From NCBI RefSeq assembly GCF_034720595.1, contig NZ_JAYESJ010000001.1:1266001-1330000 (forward strand): a stretch of 64,000 bases of DNA, given 5' to 3'. The stretch is from Rhizobium sp. CC-YZS058. GTDB taxonomy: Bacteria > Pseudomonadota > Alphaproteobacteria > Rhizobiales > Rhizobiaceae. The notes below the pieces were generated by a model, which ran no database searches, was not told the origin of the DNA, and saw nothing but the letters and a program-made list of their open reading frames with translations. Positions 10,573 to 19,008 of this stretch are shown in pieces. Numbering within the stretch: position 1 is the stretch's first letter; each line of letters opens with the position of its first letter. Position numbers and translations under genes: made by a program.

Positions 10573-10679
10573 TGCCGGCCTCATCTGTTGGACGAATGGT
10601 CAAGAATTTTGGATTTACTAGCATAGAAACGCCAGGGCGTCACGCTTAGCCTCCAGTCATCCTCCCAAGGAGATTGTTG

Positions 10680-11900
10680 ATGACCGCACCTTCCCTTTCC
10701 ACCCTCGATGAAGATCTGCTCGCCGACCGGGGCGATGAAGCGCCAGCCCTTTGGGCGGGCGTCGCGTCGCTCGCGCTCGGCGTCTTCGGCCTCGTCACCG
10801 CCGAGTTCCTTCCCGCCAGCCTGCTGACGCCGATCTCGCAGGATCTCGGCGTCAGCCTCGGCGCCGCCGGCCAGACCATGACGGTCACGGCCGTCGTCGC
10901 CGCCTTCGCCGGACCCGGCATCGTCATCGGCACGGCGCGGCAGGATCGCCGCCTCGTGCTTTTCGGCCTGACTGCGGCGCTCATTCTCTCCAGCGCGCTG
11001 GCCGCCACGGCCGATGGGCTGGTGCAATTGCTGCTTGCCCGTGCGCTGCTCGGCATCGGGCTCGGCGGCTTCTGGGCCATGTCGCTGGCGCTCGCCATGC
11101 GTTTGGTGCCCGGCCGGTTGATGCCGCGCGCCATGGCGATCGTCATGTCCGGCGTCTCGGCCGCCACCGTCTGTGCCGCACCGATCGGCGCCTATGTGGG
11201 CGATGTGCTCGGCTGGCGGGCAGCCTTCGTCATTTCTGGCGTCCTCGGTCTCGCCGCGCTGCTCCTGCAGATCCTCACCCTGCCGGCCATGCCGCCCAAG
11301 GGCTCGGCGAGCCTTTCGACCATGGCGGCGGTGCTGCGCCGTCCCGCGATCCGGCTCGGGCTTCTGACCGTGCTGCTCGTGGTGTCCGGCCACTTCGCCG
11401 GCTTCACCTTCGTCCGCCCCTTCCTCGAAAGCGGGCCGCAGATGAGCGTCGCCGGCATTTCCGCGACCCTGCTCGCCTTCGGCATCGGCGGTTTCATCGG
11501 CAATCTGGCCGGCGGGTTCCTGGCCGAGCGCAACACGCCGCGGGCCATCATCTTCGCCGCCAGCGGCATCGCCGCCATGGCCTTCATCCTCGCCTTTGCC
11601 GGCGCCCATGCCGGGCTGGTTGCGGCGGTCACCGCGCTTTGGGGCTTCTTCTTCGGCGCACTGCCGGTCAGCGTCCAGAGCTTCGTGACCAAGGCTGCCG
11701 GCGACGAGGCGGAAAGCGCCGGGGCGATGATGCTCACGACCTTCCAGATCGCCATTTCCAGCGGCGCGATCTTCGGTGGGCTGATCGTCGAAACCCAGGG
11801 GCCGGCCGGCGTCTTCGCCTTCACCGGCATCGCCGCCCTCCTCGGCGCCACCGCCATCACCCTCGGCAGCCGCCGCCCGATGGCGCTCAGCGAAGGCTGA
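10680..11900 (+). CDS. MFS transporter (DHA1-type efflux, AraJ-like)
   Basis: A 406-aa inner-membrane major facilitator permease with about 12 hydrophobic segments. The stretches LGVFGLVTAEFLPASLLTPISQDLGVSLGAAGQ and ALLGIGLGGFWAMSLALAMRLVP are typical of the sugar/drug exporter group containing AraJ and SotB-like proteins. ATG 10680 follows AAGGAG by about 7 bases, and two in-frame TTG codons precede it. It is divergent from the AraC regulator gene, probably its controller. The substrate cannot be told from sequence. Confidence 0.88.
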   Translation: MTAPSLSTLDEDLLADRGDEAPALWAGVASLALGVFGLVTAEFLPASLLTPISQDLGVSLGAAGQTMTVTAVVAAFAGPGIVIGTARQDRRLVLFGLTAALILSSALAATADGLVQLLLARALLGIGLGGFWAMSLALAMRLVPGRLMPRAMAIVMSGVSAATVCAAPIGAYVGDVLGWRAAFVISGVLGLAALLLQILTLPAMPPKGSASLSTMAAVLRRPAIRLGLLTVLLVVSGHFAGFTFVRPFLESGPQMSVAGISATLLAFGIGGFIGNLAGGFLAERNTPRAIIFAASGIAAMAFILAFAGAHAGLVAAVTALWGFFFGALPVSVQSFVTKAAGDEAESAGAMMLTTFQIAISSGAIFGGLIVETQGPAGVFAFTGIAALLGATAITLGSRRPMALSEG

Positions 11901-11923
11901 GCGAACGGAGCGAATCGACCACC

Positions 11924-11961
11924 GCGAAACGCCGCCTTCCCGCCGGAGGGCGGCGTTTCGC
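11924..11961. terminator. Long hairpin between convergent genes
   Basis: Perfect 13-bp arms, GCGAAACGCCGCC and GGCGGCGTTTCGC, surround a 12-base loop between the MFS gene and the convergent LysR gene. There is no long T-run; it is likely a bidirectional terminator. Confidence 0.6.
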
Positions 11962-12068
11962 ACTGTGCGGGCGCATGCCGAAAGGTGAGTCGGGGCAGAG
12001 TCTTGCGTAAGTTTCGTGAGACGGAGTCGGAGCGTGTTCGCGTGGTCTGTGAAGGCGACTTTCCGCTC

Positions 12069-12980
12069 TCACAATCCCTCGGCCCGATGGCTCTGGATCA
12101 GCTTGGCAAGCCAGTCGACGAAGACGCGGACCTTGTTGGAGAGGTGGCGGGTTTGGGGGTAGACGATGTAGAGGGGGATGCTTTCGCCCGACCAGTCGGG
12201 CAGAATGCGGACGAGCTCGCCCTTGCGCAGCGCTTCGGCGACCATGAAGCGGGGCGACTGGACGACGCCCATGCCTGCGAGCGCCGCGCTGACATAGGAG
12301 CGCGCATCGTTGACCGAAACCACGTAATTGGGCGTGATCTCCACGAGCTCCTCGCCGCGGCGGAATTCCATGGGGTAGATACGGCCGGTCTGCGCGCCGA
12401 GATAGCCGACCGCCCAGTGGCTGCCTGTCAGGTCCTGCGGGCTTTCCGGCATACCGAAGCGCTCGAGATAGAGCGGGGCGGCGCAGGGCACCATGGCCAT
12501 CTCTCCCACCTTGCGGGCGATCAGCGACTGGTCGCCGGGCGTGCCGGCGCGCAGCGCGCAATCGACGTTCTCGGCGATGTAATCGACCAGCCGGTCGCCG
12601 ACGCCGATATCGAGGCGGATCTGCGGATAGTGCTCATAGAAGTCGCAGAGCGCCGGTACGACGATGAGGTCGGCGAAGGCGCCGGCCATCTCCACCCGCA
12701 GCCGCCCGCTCGGCTGCGTCTGCGAATTGGACAGGCTGGAATCGAGTTCGTCGAGTTCAGCCAGGATCTGCATGGCGCGTTCGTAATAAAGCGCGCCGTC
12801 ATTGGTCACCATCACCCGCCGGGTCGTGCGGTTGAGAAGGGTCGTGCGCAGATGCTGTTCCAGCCCCTGCACGAGGGTGGTGACCGAGGTCTTGGGAATG
12901 TTGAGCGTGGCGGCGGCGCGGGTGAAGTTGCCGGTTTCCACCACCCGCACAAAGGCCCGCATTGCCGAGATCTGGTCCAT
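12069..12980 (-). CDS. LysR family transcriptional regulator
   Basis: A 303-aa regulator. The N-terminal winged helix (MRAFVRVVETGNFTRAAATL, then a recognition helix with KTSVTTLVQGLE) is followed by a LysR substrate-binding domain of the CrgA-like subgroup (SGRLRVEMAGAFADLIVVPAL). The ATG at 12980 is preceded by purine-rich GGAGCGGAGC. The frame stays open far upstream, but that part lies antisense to the neighbouring hydrolase gene and is not coding. It is divergent from the hydrolase-like and RND efflux genes and may control them. Confidence 0.88.
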   Translation of the reverse strand: MDQISAMRAFVRVVETGNFTRAAATLNIPKTSVTTLVQGLEQHLRTTLLNRTTRRVMVTNDGALYYERAMQILAELDELDSSLSNSQTQPSGRLRVEMAGAFADLIVVPALCDFYEHYPQIRLDIGVGDRLVDYIAENVDCALRAGTPGDQSLIARKVGEMAMVPCAAPLYLERFGMPESPQDLTGSHWAVGYLGAQTGRIYPMEFRRGEELVEITPNYVVSVNDARSYVSAALAGMGVVQSPRFMVAEALRKGELVRILPDWSGESIPLYIVYPQTRHLSNKVRVFVDWLAKLIQSHRAEGL

Positions 12981-13121
12981 GCTCCGCTCCTGCTGCGCTG
13001 CGTCATTGTTCGCCGATCCCGAACAGTGATGTCGTGATCCGCGTCTTGTGTCGTTTCTGCGGAATAATAATATGCAAACCAACAAAGCCGCAAGTGACGG
13101 CTTACAGTCCAAGGATCGACG

Positions 13122-13967
13122 ATGACCGGCGAGTGGCGCGAGATGGCGGTGAAGGGGCAGGGCGGCGTGCCGCTTTCGCTGCGCCTGCATGCACCGGCGG
13201 CGGTCGGCAAATGCGCGCCTCTGGTGCTCTTCCTCGGCGGCGGCGCCTTTCTCGACAAGGGCCTGCCGCAGGAGACCGGCCCTGCGGTGCGCGCGCTCGG
13301 CGCCGGCGGCGCCATCGTGCTCGAGGCCGATTACGCCACGGCCTCCGGCAACGGCTTCCCGCAGGCGCTGGACACCGCCTTCGAGGCGCTGCAGCATGTC
13401 TCGGCCAAGCGCAAGCACTTCGGCGGCGGGGTCAAGGCGCCGCTCTTCGTGGCGGGCACCGAGGCGGGCGGCAATGTCGCGGCCGGCGTGGCGCTGAAGG
13501 CACGAGACCAGATGCCAGGCGGCCTGACGGGGCAAATCCTCCTGTCGCCGATGATCGATCCGCGCATGACCACGCATTCCATCCGCCGGGCGAGCGAGAT
13601 CGGCATGCTGGACCGCTGGTCGGACGGATGGCGCAACTATCTGCGCGAAACGCTCTGCGGCACCCAGCATCCTTATGCGGCGCCCTGTCTCTGTTCCCGG
13701 CTGATGGGGGTTGCCCCCGCACTGGTGCTGACATCCGAGGACGATCCGCTGAAGGACGAGGCGCTCGGCTATGCCGACCGGCTCGCGCAGGGCGGATCGC
13801 TGGTGAGGCGGACGATCCTGCCGGACAGTTTCGGCTGGACCGGCATCTACAGGGGCAAGACCGGGCTTTGGGTCGAGGCATTGCGCACGGCCTTCAGCCA
13901 GTTTGTCGAGGAGCTTCGGCCCGGCGCCAGGCCGGGTCTGCGGGCGGGGGCCGTCGTCCCCACCTGA
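13122..13967 (+). CDS. Alpha/beta-hydrolase-like protein, catalytic residues lost
   Basis: A 281-aa protein that follows the hormone-sensitive-lipase type of alpha/beta hydrolase fold, but the active site is degenerate. The oxyanion motif HGGG reads LGGG (near 38-41), and the nucleophile elbow GDSAGG reads GTEAGG with Glu114 in place of Ser. The His-containing loop near 237 reads DSFGWTG without His. The acid region EDDPLKDE is kept. It is therefore probably not a hydrolase and may bind a ligand or scaffold. It lies 56 bases upstream of the RND adaptor gene on the same strand, so a joint transcript is likely. ATG 13122 gives a natural N-terminus. Confidence 0.7.
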   Translation: MTGEWREMAVKGQGGVPLSLRLHAPAAVGKCAPLVLFLGGGAFLDKGLPQETGPAVRALGAGGAIVLEADYATASGNGFPQALDTAFEALQHVSAKRKHFGGGVKAPLFVAGTEAGGNVAAGVALKARDQMPGGLTGQILLSPMIDPRMTTHSIRRASEIGMLDRWSDGWRNYLRETLCGTQHPYAAPCLCSRLMGVAPALVLTSEDDPLKDEALGYADRLAQGGSLVRRTILPDSFGWTGIYRGKTGLWVEALRTAFSQFVEELRPGARPGLRAGAVVPT

Positions 13968-14023
13968 CACCTCTTTTTTGATGAGTGATTGAGAACGGCC
14001 CGAACCGGCCGAGGAGTAGCATC

Positions 14024-15217
14024 ATGACAGCGACACGCAACCGCTGGGCCCTGACGGGCGCCGGCCTGGGCCTTGCTGCGTCCATCGCAGCCGCCACCGT
14101 CACCTTCGACCTGCCATTCGGCAGCCATGCGAGCGCGGAGACGACGCAAGCCGCCGCCCCGCCGCCGGCAACGCCGGTGACCGTCACCACCGTCGAGCCG
14201 AAGCGCGTCTCGACCTGGCAGGATTTTTCCGGCCGGCTCGAAGCCGTCGGCCGCGTGCAGATCCGCCCGCGGGTGGCCGGCACCATCCAGTCGGTCCATT
14301 TCCGGGAAGGCGGTCTCGTCAAGGCCGGCGATCTTCTGGTGACCATCGATCCCGAGCCCTACAAGGCTGTGGTCGAGCAGGCCGAAGGCCAGGTCGCCTC
14401 GGCCCGCGCCCGGCTGGCACTGACCAAGACCGAGCTTGACCGCGGCGAGAAGCTGGCTGCCAAGCAGGTCATTCCCGATACCGATCTCGTCCAGCGCGGC
14501 AGCGCCTATCAGGAAGCGGAAGCCACCCTGCAATCGGCCCTCGCCACGCTGAAATCCGCCCAGCTGAATCTCGATTATACTGAGATCCGCGCGCCGATTT
14601 CCGGTCGCGTCGGCCGTCTCGAAATCACCGAGGGCAATCTCGTCGCCGCCGGTTCGGAGGCGCCGCCGCTGACGACGCTGGTCTCCATGGACCCGATCTA
14701 TGCGAGCTTCGATGCCAATGAGGAGCTGGTGGGCCGGACGCTTGCCGCGCTGACGCCCGGTGCCGATGGAACGCCGGATCTCGGCGCGGTACCGATCGAA
14801 CTCGGGCTCGCCAGCGACGCCGGCACGCCCGTGCATGGCACGCTGCAACTTGTCGACAACGAGGTGAACGCTGCCAGCGGCACGCTGCGGCTGCGCGCCG
14901 TCTTCGACAATCCCGGCGGACGGCTGATTCCCGGCCAGTTCGTGCGGCTGCGCATGGGCGAGCCCAAGGCCGAGGAGCATCTGATGATCAGCGAGCGGGC
15001 GATCGGCACCGACCAGGACAAGAAGTTCGTCTATGTCGTGGGCGCCGACAACACGGTCGCTTACCGCCAGGTGGCGCTCGGCGCGGCGGTCGAGGGACAG
15101 CGGATCGTGACCAGCGGGTTGAACGCCGGCGATCGGATCGTCGTCAACGGCCTGCAGCGCATCCGCCCCGGAGCACTGGTCGCGCCGTCGAGCGAGCCGG
15201 AACTCGCGCAAAAGTAA
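14024..15217 (+). CDS. RND efflux periplasmic adaptor subunit
   Basis: A 397-aa membrane-fusion protein that bridges an inner-membrane RND pump to an outer-membrane channel. A hydrophobic N-terminal segment (LTGAGLGLAASIAAATVTF) anchors or exports it. The biotinyl-lipoyl halves are seen in GRVQIRPRVAGTIQSVHFREG and LDYTEIRAPISGRVGRLEITEGN, with an alpha-hairpin between them. GAGGAG lies 7 bases before the ATG. The pump gene follows after 129 bases; no TolC-type channel gene is in the window. Confidence 0.92.
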   Translation: MTATRNRWALTGAGLGLAASIAAATVTFDLPFGSHASAETTQAAAPPPATPVTVTTVEPKRVSTWQDFSGRLEAVGRVQIRPRVAGTIQSVHFREGGLVKAGDLLVTIDPEPYKAVVEQAEGQVASARARLALTKTELDRGEKLAAKQVIPDTDLVQRGSAYQEAEATLQSALATLKSAQLNLDYTEIRAPISGRVGRLEITEGNLVAAGSEAPPLTTLVSMDPIYASFDANEELVGRTLAALTPGADGTPDLGAVPIELGLASDAGTPVHGTLQLVDNEVNAASGTLRLRAVFDNPGGRLIPGQFVRLRMGEPKAEEHLMISERAIGTDQDKKFVYVVGADNTVAYRQVALGAAVEGQRIVTSGLNAGDRIVVNGLQRIRPGALVAPSSEPELAQK

Positions 15218-15346
15218 TATTTCGCACCGGGCCTTGGGGCCCGCATGCACCCCACGCTTGAAGCCAGTGCCTGCCCTTGCGGTCCATGCCGGATCCGCGA
15301 GCGGCAGCCTGTGCCAGTCTCGTTCATTCCCGGAGAGGGTTTCGAT

Positions 15347-18300
15347 ATGAACATTTCCCGTTTCTTCGTCGACAGGCCGGTCTTTGCCGGCGTGCTGTCG
15401 GTGCTCATCCTGGTGGCAGGCCTGCTCGGCATGCGCGCGCTGCCGATCTCCGAATATCCCGATGTCGTGCCGCCGTCGATCGTGGTGCGCGGCACCTATC
15501 CGGGCGCCAACCCCAAGGTGATCGCGGAGACGGTGGCGACGCCGCTGGAAGAGTCGATCAACGGCGTCGAGGACATGCTCTACATGTCCAGCCAGGCGAC
15601 CTCCGATGGCGTGCTGACGCTGACCGTCACCTTCAAGCTCGGCACCGATCCGGACAAGGCCCAGCAGCTGGTGCAGAACCGCGTCTCGCAGGCCGAACCG
15701 CGCCTGCCGGCCGAGGTTCGCGCATTGGGCGTCACCACGGTCAAGAGCTCGCCCGACCTGATGATGGTCGTGCACCTCGTCTCGACCGGCGACCGCTACG
15801 ACCTGACCTATCTGCGCAACTACGCGGTGCTGAACGTCAAGGACCGGCTCGCCCGCATCGAGGGTGTCGGCCAGGTCCAGGTCTTCGGCGCCGGCGACTA
15901 TTCCATGCGCGTCTGGATCGACCCGCAAAAGGCGGCCGAGCATGATCTTGCCGCAAGCGACATCACCAACGCCATCCGCCAGCAGAACGTTCAGGCCGCC
16001 GCCGGAACGATCGGCGCTTCGCCGAGCCTGCCCGGGGTCGATCTTCAGCTCTCGGTCAACGCACAAGGCCGCCTGCAGACGCCGGAGCAGTTCGGCAACA
16101 TCATCGTGAAAAGCGGCGCCAATGGCGAGATCACACGGCTGCGCGATGTGGCGCGGGTGGAGATGGGCGCAGCCGACTATACGCTGCGCTCCCTGCTCGA
16201 CGGCAAGCCGGCCGTGGCCGTGCCGGTCTTCCAAGCGCCGGGCTCGAACGCGATCGCCATCTCGGATGCAGTCCAGGCGACGATGAAGGAGCTGAAGCTC
16301 GCCATGCCGGAAGGGGTGAGCTACGAGATCGTCTACGACACGACCGAATTCGTCCGCTCCTCGATCGACAAGGTCATCGATACGCTGCTCGAGGCCGTGG
16401 CCCTCGTCGTTCTCGTCGTCATTCTCTTCCTGCAGACCTGGCGTGCCTCGATCATTCCGCTGATCGCGGTCCCCGTCTCGATCGTCGGCACCTTTGCCGT
16501 CATGTATGTCTTCGGCTTCTCCATCAATGCGCTGACGCTCTTCGGCCTCGTGCTGGCGATCGGCATCGTGGTGGACGATGCGATCGTCGTGGTCGAAAAT
16601 GTCGAGCGCAACATCGAGGCGGGCTTCTCTCCGCGCGAGGCGACCTATCGGGCGATGCGGGAAGTCTCGGGTCCGATCATCGCGATTGCGCTGGTGCTGG
16701 TCGCCGTCTTCGTGCCGCTCGCCTTCATCACCGGTCTTTCGGGCCAGTTCTACCGCCAGTTCGCGCTGACGATCGCGATTTCGACCGTCATCTCGGCGAT
16801 CAATTCGCTGACGCTGTCGCCGGCGTTGGCCGCCCTGCTCTTGAAGGACCATCATGCCAAGAAGGATTTTCTGACCGTCTTCATGGACAAGACGCTCGGC
16901 TGGTTCTTCCGCGGCTTCAACCGCGCCTTCGGCGCCATGTCGCGTGGCTATGGCCGCAGCATTGGCGGGCTGCTCACCCGCAAGAGCGTCGTCATGGTGA
17001 TCTATCTGGCGCTGGCCGGCGCCACCTACAGCATGTTCAACGCCGTGCCCGGCGGCTTCGTGCCGGCGCAGGATAAGCAATATCTGATCGGCTTCGCGCA
17101 GCTTCCCGATGGCGCCACGCTCGACCGGACGGAAGAGGTGATCAAGAAGATGAGCGCGATCGCGCTCGAACAGCCGGGCGTCAAGAATGCGCTGGCCTTC
17201 CCGGGCCTGTCGATCAACGGCTTCACCATCGGCTCCAATGCCGGCATCGTCTTCGCCGTGCTCGACGATTTCGAGGACCGCAAGACGCCCGAGCTTTCGG
17301 GCGGGGCGATCGCCATGCAGCTGAACCAGAAGTTCGCCGGCATCCAGGATGCCTTCATCGCCATGTTCCCGCCGCCGCCGGTCAACGGTCTCGGCACGAC
17401 GGGCGGCTTCAAGCTGCAGATCGAGGATCGCGCCGGCCTCGGCTACCAGTCGCTGGACGAAGCGGCCAAGGCCTTTATCGGCAAGGCCTACCAGACGCCG
17501 GAACTCGCCGGCATCTTCTCGAGCTACCAGATCAACGTGCCGCAGCTCTATGCTGATCTCGACCGCACCAAGGCCGAGCAGCTGGGGGTATCGGTCACCG
17601 AGGTCTTCGATGCGCTGCAGATCTATCTGGGGTCGCTCTATGTGAACGACTTTAACGCCTTCGGCCGCACCTACAGCGTGCGCGTCCAGGCGGATGCGAA
17701 GTTCCGCGCCAAGCCCGAGGATATCGGCCAGCTGAAGGTCCGTTCGCAATCGGGCCAGATGATCCCGCTGTCGGCCCTCCTCAAGGTGGATGCGACGACC
17801 GGGCCGGAGCGCACGACGCGCTACAACGGTTTCCTCGCCGCCGACGTCAATGGCGGGTCGGCGCCGGGCTTCTCCTCCGGCCAGGCTCAGGCGGCGATCG
17901 AGCGGATCGCCGACGAAACGCTGCCCTCCGGCATCGACTTCGAATGGACGGACCTGACCTATCAGCAGATCTTGGCGGGCGATTCCGGTATCCTCGTCTT
18001 CCCGCTCGCTCTGCTGCTCGTCTATCTGGTGCTGGCCGCGCAATATGAGAGCCTGACGCTGCCGATCGCGATCATCATGATCGTGCCGATGGGTGTGCTG
18101 GCGGCGCTGACCGGCGTCTGGCTGACCGGCGGCGACAACAACATCTTCACCCAGATCGGGCTGGTGGTGCTGGTGGGGCTCTCGGCGAAGAACGCGATCC
18201 TGATCGTCGAATTCGCGCGCGAGCTCGAATTTGCCGGACGGACGCCGGTTCAGGCGGCCGTCGAGGCGAGCCGTCTGCGCCTGCGGCCGATCCTGATGAC

Positions 18301-18586
18301 CTCCATGGCCTTCATCATGGGCGTCGTGCCGCTGGTCATCTCGACCGGTGCCGGTGCCGAGATGCGGGCCGCCATGGGCGTCGCCGTGTTCTCGGGCATG
18401 ATCGGCGTCACCGTGTTCGGCATCTTCATGACGCCGATCTTCTACGTGCTGGTCCGGCTGCTGTCCGGCAACCGGCCGCTGAAGAACCATGGTACGGTCG
18501 AGGAAATCGATCCCGCCCATGGCGCTTATGCCGGCAGGGACGAGAAGGACGAGCCGCAGCTCGCCCTGCCGCTCGCCGCCGAGTAA
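15347..18586 (+). CDS. RND multidrug efflux pump, AcrB/MexB-like (HAE1)
   Basis: A 1079-aa proton-driven inner-membrane transporter with the full HAE1 layout: TM1 after MNISRFFVDRPVFAGVLSVL, two large periplasmic loops, and TM4 with the proton-relay pair in LAIGIVVDDAIVVVENVERN. The second half carries the TM10 lysine in LVGLSAKNAILIVEFARELE. The ATG at 15347 is the standard family start; the open frame back to 15245 adds residues unlike the family. Substrates are probably amphiphilic drugs or plant compounds, which is general knowledge of the family and not shown here. Confidence 0.95.
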   Translation: MNISRFFVDRPVFAGVLSVLILVAGLLGMRALPISEYPDVVPPSIVVRGTYPGANPKVIAETVATPLEESINGVEDMLYMSSQATSDGVLTLTVTFKLGTDPDKAQQLVQNRVSQAEPRLPAEVRALGVTTVKSSPDLMMVVHLVSTGDRYDLTYLRNYAVLNVKDRLARIEGVGQVQVFGAGDYSMRVWIDPQKAAEHDLAASDITNAIRQQNVQAAAGTIGASPSLPGVDLQLSVNAQGRLQTPEQFGNIIVKSGANGEITRLRDVARVEMGAADYTLRSLLDGKPAVAVPVFQAPGSNAIAISDAVQATMKELKLAMPEGVSYEIVYDTTEFVRSSIDKVIDTLLEAVALVVLVVILFLQTWRASIIPLIAVPVSIVGTFAVMYVFGFSINALTLFGLVLAIGIVVDDAIVVVENVERNIEAGFSPREATYRAMREVSGPIIAIALVLVAVFVPLAFITGLSGQFYRQFALTIAISTVISAINSLTLSPALAALLLKDHHAKKDFLTVFMDKTLGWFFRGFNRAFGAMSRGYGRSIGGLLTRKSVVMVIYLALAGATYSMFNAVPGGFVPAQDKQYLIGFAQLPDGATLDRTEEVIKKMSAIALEQPGVKNALAFPGLSINGFTIGSNAGIVFAVLDDFEDRKTPELSGGAIAMQLNQKFAGIQDAFIAMFPPPPVNGLGTTGGFKLQIEDRAGLGYQSLDEAAKAFIGKAYQTPELAGIFSSYQINVPQLYADLDRTKAEQLGVSVTEVFDALQIYLGSLYVNDFNAFGRTYSVRVQADAKFRAKPEDIGQLKVRSQSGQMIPLSALLKVDATTGPERTTRYNGFLAADVNGGSAPGFSSGQAQAAIERIADETLPSGIDFEWTDLTYQQILAGDSGILVFPLALLLVYLVLAAQYESLTLPIAIIMIVPMGVLAALTGVWLTGGDNNIFTQIGLVVLVGLSAKNAILIVEFARELEFAGRTPVQAAVEASRLRLRPILMTSMAFIMGVVPLVISTGAGAEMRAAMGVAVFSGMIGVTVFGIFMTPIFYVLVRLLSGNRPLKNHGTVEEIDPAHGAYAGRDEKDEPQLALPLAAE

Positions 18587-18613
18587 CGACTCCGCGATCG
18601 TCCGATCGATTGA

Positions 18614-18640
18614 CACGCCCCTGCCACCCGGCGGGGGCGT
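18614..18640 (+). terminator. Hairpin after RND pump gene
   Basis: The inverted repeat ACGCCCCTGCC and GGCGGGGGCGT (one mismatch) is followed by TGTCCTGTTC. It lies between the pump gene and a convergent small gene. Confidence 0.55.
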
Positions 18641-18648
18641 TGTCCTGT

Positions 18649-18936
18649 TCAGGGCCTGTCGCTCAAGCCCACCTGGCGGGCGAAGGTCTTGAAGCTCGCG
18701 CTTTCGCCGCGCTCGGCCGCGTCATTGGCGAGGCTCAGGAGGCGGATCGGGAAGAGAATGCCCTTCTGGTTGGAGCCCGAAAGCTCGCTGCCGGCGCTGG
18801 CCGCCGCTTCCTCCTCCGCATTCTTCAGAGCGCTGCGGATGTCCTGATGCGTCGCCAGGCCCTTCTCCGTCAGCATGCGGGTGATGGCGGCGACCGCCAT
18901 GGTCAAGCCTTCGAGCTGCAGATTGGCCGTGTTCAT
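18649..18936 (-). CDS. Small conserved-looking protein under a stress promoter
   Basis: A 95-aa soluble protein that I do not recognise. It is mostly helical by composition (LEGLTMAVAAITRMLTEKGL, then HQDIRSALKNAEEEAAASAG) and has no signal peptide or membrane segment. The ATG at 18936 is preceded by AGGAGGAGGAG, an unusually strong ribosome site. A perfect GGAAC-N16-CGTT promoter lies 36 bases upstream, so it is probably induced in the general stress response. It is a single-gene unit. Confidence 0.7.
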   Translation of the reverse strand: MNTANLQLEGLTMAVAAITRMLTEKGLATHQDIRSALKNAEEEAAASAGSELSGSNQKGILFPIRLLSLANDAAERGESASFKTFARQVGLSDRP

Positions 18937-18971
18937 GCCCGGTCTCCTCCTCCTGATGCCGATCGAGCCAG

Positions 18972-18996
18972 AACGGCGCGTCCCTGCCGAGGTTCC
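18972..18996 (-). promoter_or_regulatory. EcfG/RpoE2-type general stress promoter (perfect)
   Basis: Minus strand GGAAC, 16-base spacer, CGTT, ending 36 bases before the ATG at 18936. It matches the alphaproteobacterial general-stress sigma consensus GGAAC-N16/17-CGTT in every conserved base. Confidence 0.75.
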
Positions 18997-19008
18997 CGCG
19001 GCTTGGCC

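Noticed and set aside
13847..18616. A 1589-codon open frame on the minus strand opposite the RND adaptor and pump genes
   Set aside because: It is a mirror of GC-rich codon use in the real genes; the translation is low-complexity (His/Arg/Asp/Gly-rich) and shows no family motif, while the plus strand codes for clear RND proteins.
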